Below, one piece after another: positions 36,686-44,476 of a stretch of DNA of 57,506 bases. Every line of letters starts with the position of its first letter. The stretch's first letter is position 1. The DNA is from Clostridiaceae bacterium (lineage in GTDB: Bacteria > Bacillota > Clostridia > DSM-8532), in NCBI GenBank assembly GCA_012839205.1, contig DUNT01000112.1, positions 1 to 57,506 of the forward strand, in the 5' to 3' direction. The translations under genes were made by a program, and so were the position numbers. A model generated the notes under the pieces. The model saw only the letters and a program-made list of their open reading frames with translations, searched no databases and was not told the origin of the DNA.

Positions 36686-37915
36686 CTAAATTTTTCCGGA
36701 ACGTTTGAGTATATCAAACATCTCATTTGCGGCCGCAATTCCGAATTCTTTTTCATTGAGATTGCAGTCAACAAATTTTATTTTTATATTGGGATTCTTT
36801 ATATATTTTAGAAGTGTATCAATTATTGCATCGTCAACTTCCTTGTCATAGAGGGGTTCGCCTGGTCTTGTATTTTTACGGAACCCATTTGTCGGAATTA
36901 GTAACGTAACTTCACTAACGCTGAGGTTTAACCTTTCCGCAGTAATCTTTGCTACATCAATAGCTTCATGTTTCAAGATTTTTATATGAGCAAGCTCACT
37001 ATTATGAGCAATATATTTTCTTTTATCTATATCTTTGGGCATATTATTCAGAGGATAATCTACAAAATCCAATCCGCCTGGTGAAACAAGAAGCGGAATA
37101 CCTGATTGACACAATGAACTCAGTCTGCTGTAAGGACTATAAGAAAAACCGCCACCAAAATACTCAGAAGTGATTTCATGAATAGTAAGATCCATAACAG
37201 CATTAATTGTTTGTTTTGCAACCAGCTCTTCCATAGCCCTTCCGCCCACACCAGTGGAATGGAAACCAATTGTTTCGACTCCTAATGACTCCAGATGATT
37301 GATTGCACTACATATACCATCATTTGTTATGCCCATCAGAGTAGTACCAACTATTATATGATCGCTTTTATTTAGGGGTTTACCTGCGTGCTCGACCATT
37401 CCGATTATACAGGATGCTGCACTATTAATAACGCTTTTTGTTATGGTATTAACTCCTGCAATATCTGCAATTGAAGGGATTACTACTATATCACTTGTTC
37501 CAACGATGGAATCAAATGTTCTATTCCCACTGGCAACTGTAGAAAGCATAACTTTAGGAACGCCGATTGGCAGCTCTTTCATGCCGCTTACAGCCACTGA
37601 AGTATTTTGAACGCCACCCATCGATATTATTGCATCAAATGCCCCTTCTGAATAAAGACTTGGAATAAGTTTTTTCGACCCTGCGATAGCCAGTTCCATG
37701 AGCTCACCTTTCGAACGGGTCTTTACATCATCCCATTTATATCCTGCTGCTTCAATTAACTTTTCTCGTGGAATATCATATCCGGTAGGTTGTTCAAGCC
37801 CGATACTCACATCTATTACGAGTACTTTTTGACCAGCATTTTCAATAAATGTTTTCATGTAGCTCAATTCTTTTAGTTTTGTATCGCAACTGGCAATTAT
37901 AGCAATTGTTTTCAT
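36686..37915 (-). CDS. Tm-1-like ATP-binding domain protein (UPF0261)
   Basis: A 409-residue member of UPF0261, the bacterial relatives of the N-terminal ATP-binding domain of tomato Tm-1. Typical segments are IAIIASCDTKLKEL at the start, ISMGGVQNTSVA, MLSTVASGNRTF and FGGGFSYSPYSRL. The enzymatic role of the family is not known to me. It heads the cluster, 28 bases before the RLP gene, and no sugar-acid kinase of the DUF1537, FGGY or PfkB type is present, so an ATP-dependent phosphorylating role is worth testing. Start at the ATG 37915 with GGAG nine bases upstream; a TTG at 37930 is less likely. Confidence 0.85.
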   Translation of the reverse strand: MKTIAIIASCDTKLKELSYMKTFIENAGQKVLVIDVSIGLEQPTGYDIPREKLIEAAGYKWDDVKTRSKGELMELAIAGSKKLIPSLYSEGAFDAIISMGGVQNTSVAVSGMKELPIGVPKVMLSTVASGNRTFDSIVGTSDIVVIPSIADIAGVNTITKSVINSAASCIIGMVEHAGKPLNKSDHIIVGTTLMGITNDGICSAINHLESLGVETIGFHSTGVGGRAMEELVAKQTINAVMDLTIHEITSEYFGGGFSYSPYSRLSSLCQSGIPLLVSPGGLDFVDYPLNNMPKDIDKRKYIAHNSELAHIKILKHEAIDVAKITAERLNLSVSEVTLLIPTNGFRKNTRPGEPLYDKEVDDAIIDTLLKYIKNPNIKIKFVDCNLNEKEFGIAAANEMFDILKRSGKI

Positions 37916-38029
37916 GTCATATTTCTCCAATGCAATAGTTTTATGTGTTCAAACAGCTCTACTTAGGTTCGATACTTTTTAGTACTGTAGACCAAATTTA
38001 GTAACTTAATTGTTATATTTTTAGTCATA

Positions 38030-38081
38030 TTGGATATTGGAGACTTTATACTTTATATTTTATATTGTATCCAATATCCAA
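38030..38081 (-). promoter_or_regulatory. Candidate operator of the RLP cluster
   Basis: TTGGATATTGG (38030-38040) and its exact complement CCAATATCCAA (38071-38081) flank the early transcribed region, and a second palindrome ATATTG-TATC-CAATAT (38062-38077) overlaps the proximal arm. The core TATTGTATCC is shared with the palindrome in the gntR promoter (27452-27470), which points to the same regulator. Confidence 0.65.
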
Positions 38082-38092
38082 ATCATATTATA

Positions 38093-38121
38093 AGTATAGA
38101 TTAATAAATTTGCAAAGTCAA
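38093..38121 (-). promoter_or_regulatory. Promoter of the RLP/transport cluster
   Basis: Minus-strand TTGACT (38116-38121), 17-base spacer, TATACT (38093-38098). A palindrome TGTGCAATTTCACA (38131-38144) lies just upstream of the -35 and resembles a CRP/Fnr-type site. The transcript leader of about 170 bases carries the operator repeats. Between here and the ftsX terminator at 38324 I see no gene. Confidence 0.72.
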
Positions 38122-38323
38122 GGTTTTTTTTGTGCAATTTCACAGGAAAATTTTTTCCCTCATTTGAGAAAACAAGGAGGGCGGGACTAGCAATGTATTT
38201 AAGTAGGAATAACACTTTAGTATGGCAAGATTACAGGATATAAATTTAGAATTCCAACCACTACAATTTGTACACCCAAAGATTTCTATTGGTATAAAGG
38301 ACAAGAAGAGCAGCAAACACTGT

Positions 38324-38375
38324 GCAAAAAAATAATCCTGCAAATCTCACAACATATATATGTTTTTTGCAGGAT
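38324..38375 (-). terminator. Terminator of the ftsEX operon
   Basis: ATCCTGCAAA (38335-38344) pairs with TTTGCAGGAT (38366-38375) around a 21-base loop; on the minus strand the stem is followed by ATTTTTTT. It lies about 50 bases after the ftsX stop. Confidence 0.8.
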
Positions 38376-38425
38376 CTTCACCTATTTATGAATACTATAT
38401 ATATAAATATAAAACCCTTTATAAT

Positions 38426-39313
38426 TTAATGTTCTTTTATCGAAGACAACCCAAACAGGCTGCCAGCCATTCCAAGGATTATACTGACTCCCATAATTAC
38501 AAGAGTCACTCCCGTCACCAGATTGCCCTTTGGCGGCAGGGGAATAAAGGGTATTGAGCCGCCCATGGCCAGGTATCCATTATGAATTATTAGCATCATG
38601 ACAAGTGATGCCAATACACCTGCAATAACGGTGATAAGTAAGCCTACGCATATAAAGGGAAAACCTATAAACATGCGGGAGGCACCTAAAAAACCCAATG
38701 TCTTGATTTGTTCTCTGTTATTGTAGATTCCCTGCCTGATCATATGCGAAATAATAATGATTGTTGTTATGCTGACGGCGAGTATTATCAGGGTCCCAAC
38801 AGTTTTTATGCCCTTTATTATGTCGTTAATGCTCTCCAATACTCCTCTGTTGTCTCTGACATAATCTATATCTTTATAGTCTTTGACAGTTTCGACTATT
38901 GAGTCTATCTGGCCCGGATCAATCCTGATTTCTATATACGCTTTAAAAGGGTTATCATCAAAAAGCTCCAAAATGCCTGCATCATTTGCAAGAATCTCTT
39001 CCATCCTTTCATAGGCTTCCGATTCGTCCACCACCCGGACATTCCAAACTCCGTCCAGTTTGTCCAGGTCTTCGGCCAGGGCAAATACCTCATTTTCATC
39101 CATATCTTCATGGAAAAAGGCACTTATTTCGGCCTCCTCCTCCAACATCCTGACCAGGCGGGATGAAATACTCCAGCCTGTTACCACCGTGGCCAGTATC
39201 AGCAAAATCAAAACCGCACCTAAAAATGTAAAAATATTCGAAAGTTTATTTAAGAATATAATTCTTTTGGCTTCTTTGAAAAAATAATCTAAATTTGCGA
39301 TGAAGTTTTTCAT
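38426..39313 (-). CDS. ftsX: Cell division protein FtsX
   Basis: Membrane subunit of FtsEX, which turns ATP use in the cytoplasm into activation of peptidoglycan hydrolases outside. The 295 residues give four helices: one near 20-45, then a large extracellular loop (about 50-165, with the EEAEISAFFHEDMDENEV FtsX signature), and three more from about 170 to the end. Its ATG overlaps the ftsE stop by four bases. Confidence 0.95.
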   Translation of the reverse strand: MKNFIANLDYFFKEAKRIIFLNKLSNIFTFLGAVLILLILATVVTGWSISSRLVRMLEEEAEISAFFHEDMDENEVFALAEDLDKLDGVWNVRVVDESEAYERMEEILANDAGILELFDDNPFKAYIEIRIDPGQIDSIVETVKDYKDIDYVRDNRGVLESINDIIKGIKTVGTLIILAVSITTIIIISHMIRQGIYNNREQIKTLGFLGASRMFIGFPFICVGLLITVIAGVLASLVMMLIIHNGYLAMGGSIPFIPLPPKGNLVTGVTLVIMGVSIILGMAGSLFGLSSIKEH

Positions 39314-39987
39314 GCCTCATCACCTCGCTTTTCAATTGAAATATTGCCTTGATTCATCCGGATTATGGTGATATTTTTTTGATTCTCAATTAAATGAGTT
39401 GCGTGGGTTGCAACAACAACCGATGTATTTTTCTGCCTGAAAGATGTTAAAATATTGAGAATGTTAATGGCATTGTCATGGTCCAGGTTGCCTGTAGGTT
39501 CATCAGCTAATATTAATCCAGGATTCCTGGCAATAGCCCTCGCAATAGATACTCTCTGGGCTTCACCCCATGACAGGTTCTCTACCATGGAATGAGCCTT
39601 ATGAGACAATCCTACCTTTTCAAGTGCATCAGCAGCATTCTTTTTGATTTCCTGCCGGGAAAAATCTAAAAATCTGATACCCATCATAACGTTTTCCATT
39701 GCGCTTCTTCCCGGTACAAGCTTCAGTTCCTGAAATACCGGTCCGATTTTTTTCCGCAGGCTCCTTAATTCCTCAGTTTTTTCTCCGGATATCTGCTTTC
39801 CCATTACCTTAACTGTACCTGAAGTTGGAAGTTCCATCCCCAAAATGAGTTTTAACAGACTGGTTTTCCCTGACCCGCTGGGACCAGTTATGTAGACAAT
39901 TTCACCTTCACCTATGGTTAAATTAATATTATTCAATGCTAATGTTCCATCACGATATCTCAAGGATACTTCTTTTGCTTCTATCAT
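39310..39987 (-). CDS. ftsE: Cell division ATP-binding protein FtsE
   Basis: ATPase partner of FtsX, 225 residues. Walker A GPSGSGKTSLLK, Q-loop PVFQELKLVPG, signature NLSWGEAQRVSIARAIA (note SWGEAQ for the usual SGGEQQ), Walker B LILADEPTGNLD and the H-loop VVVATHA. Start at 39987 (MIEAKEVSLRY) with GGGGGA upstream; the earlier in-frame ATG lacks a site. It follows the coiled-coil protein gene by 20 bases. Confidence 0.95.
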   Translation of the reverse strand: MIEAKEVSLRYRDGTLALNNINLTIGEGEIVYITGPSGSGKTSLLKLILGMELPTSGTVKVMGKQISGEKTEELRSLRKKIGPVFQELKLVPGRSAMENVMMGIRFLDFSRQEIKKNAADALEKVGLSHKAHSMVENLSWGEAQRVSIARAIARNPGLILADEPTGNLDHDNAINILNILTSFRQKNTSVVVATHATHLIENQKNITIIRMNQGNISIEKRGDEA

Positions 39988-40007
39988 GCCATCTTCCCCC
40001 ATTAGTT

Positions 40008-41114
40008 TTAAAAGAAAGGATTTACTCTGAACTCAATAAATCCATCCTTTAACTCTACAGACTTCAGAGTAATATTACCTATCAGCGGTCTAAAATCTAT
40101 TAAGAAATAACCATCCCTAAACAACTCATCTATAGATGGCTTTTCCAATTTCATGTCATAAAAAGTCCCGTCTGTTACTTCAACTCTCAATACACTTCCA
40201 TTTTCAACAGCAATATCACCGCTTAGCAGTAAATGCATTTCCGGAACTTCTAATTGGATTATTCCCGGGCTGATACTAAAAATCATTTTAGGAAGTTTTT
40301 TATCCTTTTCAATGACCTCATTCATTTTGTCATCAGTAAGAGCGCCTTTCACAGACAGAAATTCAAATTGAAGATTAAAGTCTTCTGCAGAAAGGTCAGA
40401 CTCGTTAAATGCTCTGGAAAATTCAGCGGATACATTTGAAAACAATCCCTTAACTTCACTCCAGGCTTGATCCAGCTTGTTTAATTGATTCCGATAATGT
40501 TCTTTTTTCTCAGCAAGGGAGTTTAAAAAGTCCTCCTGTTCCTGTTTCAGCTTTAGTTTTTGTGTAATTGCATTCTCCAGTTCGGCCTTTTTGCTGTCCA
40601 AAAGAGTTTTATTGGATATAAGGGCTTCCCGTTGGGAAATCAGGTTGTTTTTTTCTTCTTCCATTGAATTGAGCATTTCCCCTGTATTCCGGGAAAGCTC
40701 CTGTATGATATTAAGTCTTTTTATAAAGTCAGTAAGATTTTCGGATGATAATAAAGTCTCAAGATATGAGGTCATCCCGTTTTTCTGATAAGACACCAAC
40801 ACCTTTTCCAGTATGTCCAGTTGCATATCATAATGCTCCTGGCGCTTTACTATATCCGCTTCCATTAACAGGATTTCCCCTGCAATAGATTCCGATTCCT
40901 TTGACAATTCCTCTGCCCTTCTGTTCATTTCATCGATCTCCTGAGAAAGGAAAAAGAGCTCTTCCAATACAGCCTTCTCCTCATTGGAAATGTCCTCAAG
41001 GTTCTGTCGGGGATCGGAAACAACATGAGTCTGGCCCGATGCTGCTGCGATAAATATTACGGTAAAGCATAATACCAATATAAGACCGGTTATGTATCTT
41101 CTCAGTTTAATCAT
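40008..41114 (-). CDS. Secreted coiled-coil protein, likely FtsEX partner without hydrolase domain
   Basis: A 368-residue protein with a signal peptide (about 1-28, ending near AAASGQ) and a long coiled coil (about 40-230) like the N-terminal domain of PcsB, CwlO and EnvC: SQEIDEMNRRAEELSKES, a central KNGMTSYLETLLSSENLTDFIKR hinge with the family-typical LLSSxNLxDFIxR pattern, then a second helix. Where PcsB and CwlO have CHAP or NlpC/P60 and EnvC has LytM, this protein has a beta-rich end (about 250-368) I do not recognise. It heads the operon with ftsE and ftsX, so it is probably an activator or adapter for a separate cell-wall hydrolase. The ATG at 41114 has AGGGGG unusually close. Confidence 0.82.
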   Translation of the reverse strand: MIKLRRYITGLILVLCFTVIFIAAASGQTHVVSDPRQNLEDISNEEKAVLEELFFLSQEIDEMNRRAEELSKESESIAGEILLMEADIVKRQEHYDMQLDILEKVLVSYQKNGMTSYLETLLSSENLTDFIKRLNIIQELSRNTGEMLNSMEEEKNNLISQREALISNKTLLDSKKAELENAITQKLKLKQEQEDFLNSLAEKKEHYRNQLNKLDQAWSEVKGLFSNVSAEFSRAFNESDLSAEDFNLQFEFLSVKGALTDDKMNEVIEKDKKLPKMIFSISPGIIQLEVPEMHLLLSGDIAVENGSVLRVEVTDGTFYDMKLEKPSIDELFRDGYFLIDFRPLIGNITLKSVELKDGFIEFRVNPFF

Positions 41115-41259
41115 GCCCCCTAAATTCAATTATCTGAATACACATACACATTATAGCTTATTTTATTCTGTTTGGTCATTGCATTTTTTAGAAAATTTCA
41201 ATTGTGTAAATAGAATTATGCGAACTAGTCTTTTTTGTACGGACATAATTAAGCGGCGT

Positions 41260-41349
41260 GGCTGCTGCGTTTTAAAGCGAAGCATGGATTGCGGAGCGGG
41301 CGCGACTAGAAACCGGATGTTGGAGATGGAGCGCTAAATTGCAGCAGTC
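41260..41349. repeat. GC-rich element with terminal inverted repeats
   Basis: In the 395-base gene-free stretch 41115-41509, a segment clearly richer in GC than its surroundings is bounded by imperfect inverted repeats GGCTGCTGCGTTTTAAAGCG and CGCTAAATTGCAGCAGTC. It has no open reading frame with a ribosome binding site. It could be a miniature mobile element or a structured RNA. Confidence 0.45.
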
Positions 41350-41376
41350 TACAGACGCTTCCCTGTTTAACGCAGA

Positions 41377-41452
41377 AAGATCCTTCGCTGACGCTCAGGA
41401 TGACATAAGGGGGCTCAGAATGACATAAGGGGGCTCATAATGACAGTAGAGG
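41377..41452. repeat. Dispersed palindromic repeat, copy 2, with three tandem 20-base units
   Basis: AGATCCTTCGCTGACGCTCA at 41378 matches the arm of the repeat between hisD and hisC. It continues into three tandem copies of CTCAGGATGACATAAGGGGG (41394-41413, 41414-41433, 41434-41452, the last degenerate). Non-coding. Confidence 0.8.
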
Positions 41453-41471
41453 TAAAGCTCAGAAAGGTATT

Positions 41472-41496
41472 AAAAAAGAGCGGAATAAATCCGCCC
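41472..41496 (-). terminator. Terminator of the flotillin operon
   Basis: Stem GGGCGGA / TCCGCTC with a five-base loop, then TTTTTT on the minus strand, 14 bases beyond the flotillin stop. Confidence 0.8.
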
Positions 41497-41509
41497 TTTT
41501 GTGCATGTT

Positions 41510-42949
41510 TTATTCAACAGGCACTTCTTCAACTGGTGCCTCGGCTTGTGTATTTATTGTTTCAGATACTACGGAAACATCTGCGTCCTTATTATCCTTA
41601 CCGAGATATTCAGGTAGGTCCATTCCTGCCATTTTGAACATCTCATTCATCGGAGGTATGGACTTAAGCATCCCTGAAAGGAAGTTTGCAGTTGCCGGAG
41701 CACCTTCCTTACCTCCCATGCTGTCCCATACAGTAACCTTATCAATCTTGATACCCTTAATTGCTTCAACCTGAACTTTCATGAGATTTTCCATCTTATC
41801 TGCCAGCATCATGCGTGTAGCATTAAGAGCGTTGCCACCTGTTGCTTTCACTAATTCAGCATACCCTTGTGCCTGTTTTGTCAGAAGTTCGTGCATACCC
41901 CGGGCTTCTGCTGCCATCTTTAAGTAAATAGCATCTGCCTGACCCTTTGCAATTCTTCTGGCTTGCTCGGCCTGTGCTTCAGCCTCAAGCTCCATCTTCC
42001 TCTTCTGGATTTCCGCATTAACAAGAACATCGGCTTCCAATGTTGCCTTCTCACGGGCAGCACGCGCTGCTTCTGCCTCCTGCTCGGCAGAATATGCTTC
42101 ATGCAAAGCTCTGGCCGATGCAATTTTTTCGGCGGCTGTAGCTCTTCTCAATGCTTCAGCTTCAAGTTCACGAAGTGTTGCGTTGGACTGAGCGACCTGT
42201 GCTCTGGACTCATTTTCACCCTTAATTGCCTCTGAATCCGCAGCTGCAACCTGTATTCTCTGGTCACGTTTGGCATTAGCCTCACCTATCGAACCATCTC
42301 TTTCCCGTTCAGCAACAGATTTCTTGGCATCATTTATTGCCTTAGCAGCGGCCTCCTTACCCAAAGCAAGTATGTAGCCTGACTCATCAGTAATATCGGT
42401 TACATTTACGTTTATCAGACGAAGACCAATTTTCTTAAGCTCTGTCTCAACATTTCTTGATACGGCTTCCAGAAATTTATCCCGGTCTGTATTAATCTCC
42501 TCAATATCCATGGTTGCTATCACTAAACGCAATTGACCGAAAATAATGTCCTTTGCCAACTCCTGAATTTGTGGCAACTTTAATCCCAGCAGTCTCTCAG
42601 CAGCATTTTGCATAACACCGGGCTCTGTTGATATTCCGACAGTAAAACTGGAAGGCACATCAATACGGATATTCTGCCGGCTCAAAGCATTCCTTAAATC
42701 CACACTGATGGACATTGGGGTTAAATCCAGGTATTGATATGCTTGAAATACCGGCCAGATAAAGGCTGCTCCACCATGAATACACTTAGCGGAAATTGCT
42801 GTTCCATCCCTGGATGTTCCTACCTTTCCGTAGATAACCATGATTTTATCAGAAGGACACCTCCGATATCTGGACACAACAAACATGAGCACCGATACAA
42901 CTAAAATTACAGCGACAACAATAAGCATTAAACTTGGATCAAATGGCAT
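41510..42949 (-). CDS. floT: Flotillin-like SPFH domain protein
   Basis: Membrane scaffold of functional microdomains, 479 residues. One N-terminal membrane helix (about 7-26) is followed by the SPFH/band 7 domain (about 30-210, VIYGKVGTSRDG, IDVPSSFTVGISTEPG) and a flotillin domain with a long Ala/Glu/Arg-rich coiled coil (about 210-370, repeated EAEAQAEQARR-type heptads). The tail is acidic. In Bacillus, floT (yuaG) lies with yuaF, a NfeD protein; the same pair is here, with the NfeD gene 19 bases upstream. Confidence 0.93.
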   Translation of the reverse strand: MPFDPSLMLIVVAVILVVSVLMFVVSRYRRCPSDKIMVIYGKVGTSRDGTAISAKCIHGGAAFIWPVFQAYQYLDLTPMSISVDLRNALSRQNIRIDVPSSFTVGISTEPGVMQNAAERLLGLKLPQIQELAKDIIFGQLRLVIATMDIEEINTDRDKFLEAVSRNVETELKKIGLRLINVNVTDITDESGYILALGKEAAAKAINDAKKSVAERERDGSIGEANAKRDQRIQVAAADSEAIKGENESRAQVAQSNATLRELEAEALRRATAAEKIASARALHEAYSAEQEAEAARAAREKATLEADVLVNAEIQKRKMELEAEAQAEQARRIAKGQADAIYLKMAAEARGMHELLTKQAQGYAELVKATGGNALNATRMMLADKMENLMKVQVEAIKGIKIDKVTVWDSMGGKEGAPATANFLSGMLKSIPPMNEMFKMAGMDLPEYLGKDNKDADVSVVSETINTQAEAPVEEVPVE

Positions 42950-42968
42950 ATTTCGACCTCCCTATAAA

Positions 42969-43703
42969 TTATTTTATAATAATCCCTTCAGAGGAATTAT
43001 TCTGCGATGATTCCACCGGTTCTACCAATAGTACTCCCTCAGGTTCTACACCAATAACTGTAATCATTTCACCTGTCTTGATGGTACGCTCTGCACCTGT
43101 TACAGCATTAACCTCGGTTAATCTTTCCTGAATAACAATGTTTACTTTGCCTGCACCACTTTTCATGGGAGGTATGGGTATGTACACCTCCCCTTGCACT
43201 CCTATTGCATTATGCAGAACAATATTCCCACTGTGCTGAAGACGCAGTACTGCCCTTATTGACCACGCAACAAAATAAAGTGCCATCCAGCCTGTCAAAA
43301 GGGAAAGCAATACAGCTCCCGGTATAGGGATTCCCCATTCAAGGGCTGCAACGCCGGTCCACCCACCAATAGCAAAAAACCCTATTATACCCCTCAGCGT
43401 AAACAGCCTTAAGGAATCTGCTTTAAAGTCAGTATCATCCGCTTGTTCGTTAAGAGTTTCTGTTAGGTGCCCATCAAAAATATCCTCGGGCTGCTCACCT
43501 GGTATATCCCCGGGTATTGCGTCATCGAAGTCAAGGTCAGTACCATCAGCAAAATCGTCCACACCGTCTAACCCGTCAGCATCGCCTGCCTCAATAAAAC
43601 CCAACAGCGACAGAACAAATTGTAAAACCATAATTAACGTCGCCGGAAGGGCAATGTAGGCAAAAACCTGTTGCAGCCCCGTCATTTCATTCCACCAGTT
43701 CAT
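42969..43703 (-). CDS. NfeD-like membrane protein (YuaF type)
   Basis: A 244-residue protein with membrane helices near residues 12-35 and 105-150, an acidic stretch between them (AGDADGLDGVDDFADGTDLDFDD), and a C-terminal OB-fold-like NfeD domain (HNAIGVQGEVYIPIPPMKSGAGKVNI ... EPEGVLLVEPV). NfeD proteins associate with SPFH proteins. I start at 43703 (MNWWNEMTGLQ), where AAGGAGG is five bases upstream; this leaves 13 bases after the DUF1836 stop. Confidence 0.9.
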   Translation of the reverse strand: MNWWNEMTGLQQVFAYIALPATLIMVLQFVLSLLGFIEAGDADGLDGVDDFADGTDLDFDDAIPGDIPGEQPEDIFDGHLTETLNEQADDTDFKADSLRLFTLRGIIGFFAIGGWTGVAALEWGIPIPGAVLLSLLTGWMALYFVAWSIRAVLRLQHSGNIVLHNAIGVQGEVYIPIPPMKSGAGKVNIVIQERLTEVNAVTGAERTIKTGEMITVIGVEPEGVLLVEPVESSQNNSSEGIIIK

Positions 43704-43716
43704 AATTACCTCCTTT

Positions 43717-44268
43717 CTATTCCTGGATTTTTTCCGCCAAATGCTCTGCATATTTCTTAAAATACGCTGACTCCCATGCACATATAATGATTTTAAGCAC
43801 TAATTCCAATCTTTGCCTCGCTCCCGGATAAGGTTCTTTAAAATCTTTTAAATATTCTTCTGTTCTTTTAAAAAGCTCTTTGATGTCTATTACTTCATTT
43901 TTTTCTGCCGGAATAAGTATGTCGCATAAACAATTATAAATATCACTGTCATCCATTATGTCATCCGATCTATCCAAAAGGTCCCCGTTTGCATGACTGA
44001 GTACTTTAGCTATTTTTTCAAGCGCGAGTGTATCTCGTAACATATTAATTAAAATGATGCGGGCCACCTGACTTTTTAAATACTTGCGTTTTACCGGCGG
44101 ATTTAAATATCCCCTGCTGATCCAGTTATGAACAGCTCCTGCTTCCAATCCTGTTATTTCACATACCTGAGACAGAGTAATTCCTCCTGTTACAGAAAAG
44201 ATTCCTTGTAACAAAGGCACATCGGATACAGGAACCTGTGTTCCTGGAAATTTTTTTTCCATAATCAT
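43717..44268 (-). CDS. DUF1836 protein with MerR-like helix-turn-helix
   Basis: A 183-residue cytoplasmic protein of the DUF1836 family. The N-terminal HTH is seen in GGITLSQVCEITGLEAGAVHNWISRGYLNPPVKRKYLKSQVARI; the rest is helical. It is the first gene of the operon with NfeD and flotillin, downstream of a promoter covered by a near-perfect 21-base palindrome, so it probably represses its own operon, perhaps in response to envelope stress. Start ATG at 44268 with GGGG eight bases upstream; ATG at 44262 is an alternative. Confidence 0.88.
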   Translation of the reverse strand: MIMEKKFPGTQVPVSDVPLLQGIFSVTGGITLSQVCEITGLEAGAVHNWISRGYLNPPVKRKYLKSQVARIILINMLRDTLALEKIAKVLSHANGDLLDRSDDIMDDSDIYNCLCDILIPAEKNEVIDIKELFKRTEEYLKDFKEPYPGARQRLELVLKIIICAWESAYFKKYAEHLAEKIQE

Positions 44269-44305
44269 ACCAAACACCCCGTTGCCATTATAAAAATCCT
44301 ACACT

Positions 44306-44337
44306 ATGATTGTATAATACAATCATATGATTGTCAA
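44306..44337 (-). promoter_or_regulatory. Palindromic promoter of the DUF1836-nfeD-floT operon
   Basis: Minus-strand TTGACA (44332-44337), 17-base spacer, TACAAT (44309-44314). The whole -10 and half the spacer lie in a palindrome with ten-base arms ATGATTGTAT and ATACAATCAT around one base (44306-44326); a third half-site ATGATTGT runs on to 44334 over the -35. This is a textbook operator arrangement. The other bases of the gap up to the terminator at 44477 show nothing more. Confidence 0.85.
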
Positions 44338-44476
44338 TAGTATTCAAATGATTTTTTAAAATTTTTTATATCTATTATCGCTGGGTTCTTTGACTTTGGA
44401 ATTTATAAATACCCTTGGGAATAGCTGAGCAAAACATGGTTATAACTACAAATGAAATTTCTGAAATCCGAAGCAT

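Noticed and set aside
38140-38343. 67-codon minus-strand frame in the gap after the RLP cluster promoter
   Set aside because: Starts with TTG, has no ribosome binding site, overlaps the ftsEX terminator and has a shadow-like composition.
41092-41337. 81-codon frame through the GC-rich element
   Set aside because: Crosses the start of the coiled-coil gene antisense and has no ribosome binding site; the composition comes from the repeat element.
41394-41452. Three tandem 20-base units as a CRISPR array
   Set aside because: The units are directly adjacent with no spacers, are degenerate, and belong to the dispersed repeat family; no cas genes nearby.
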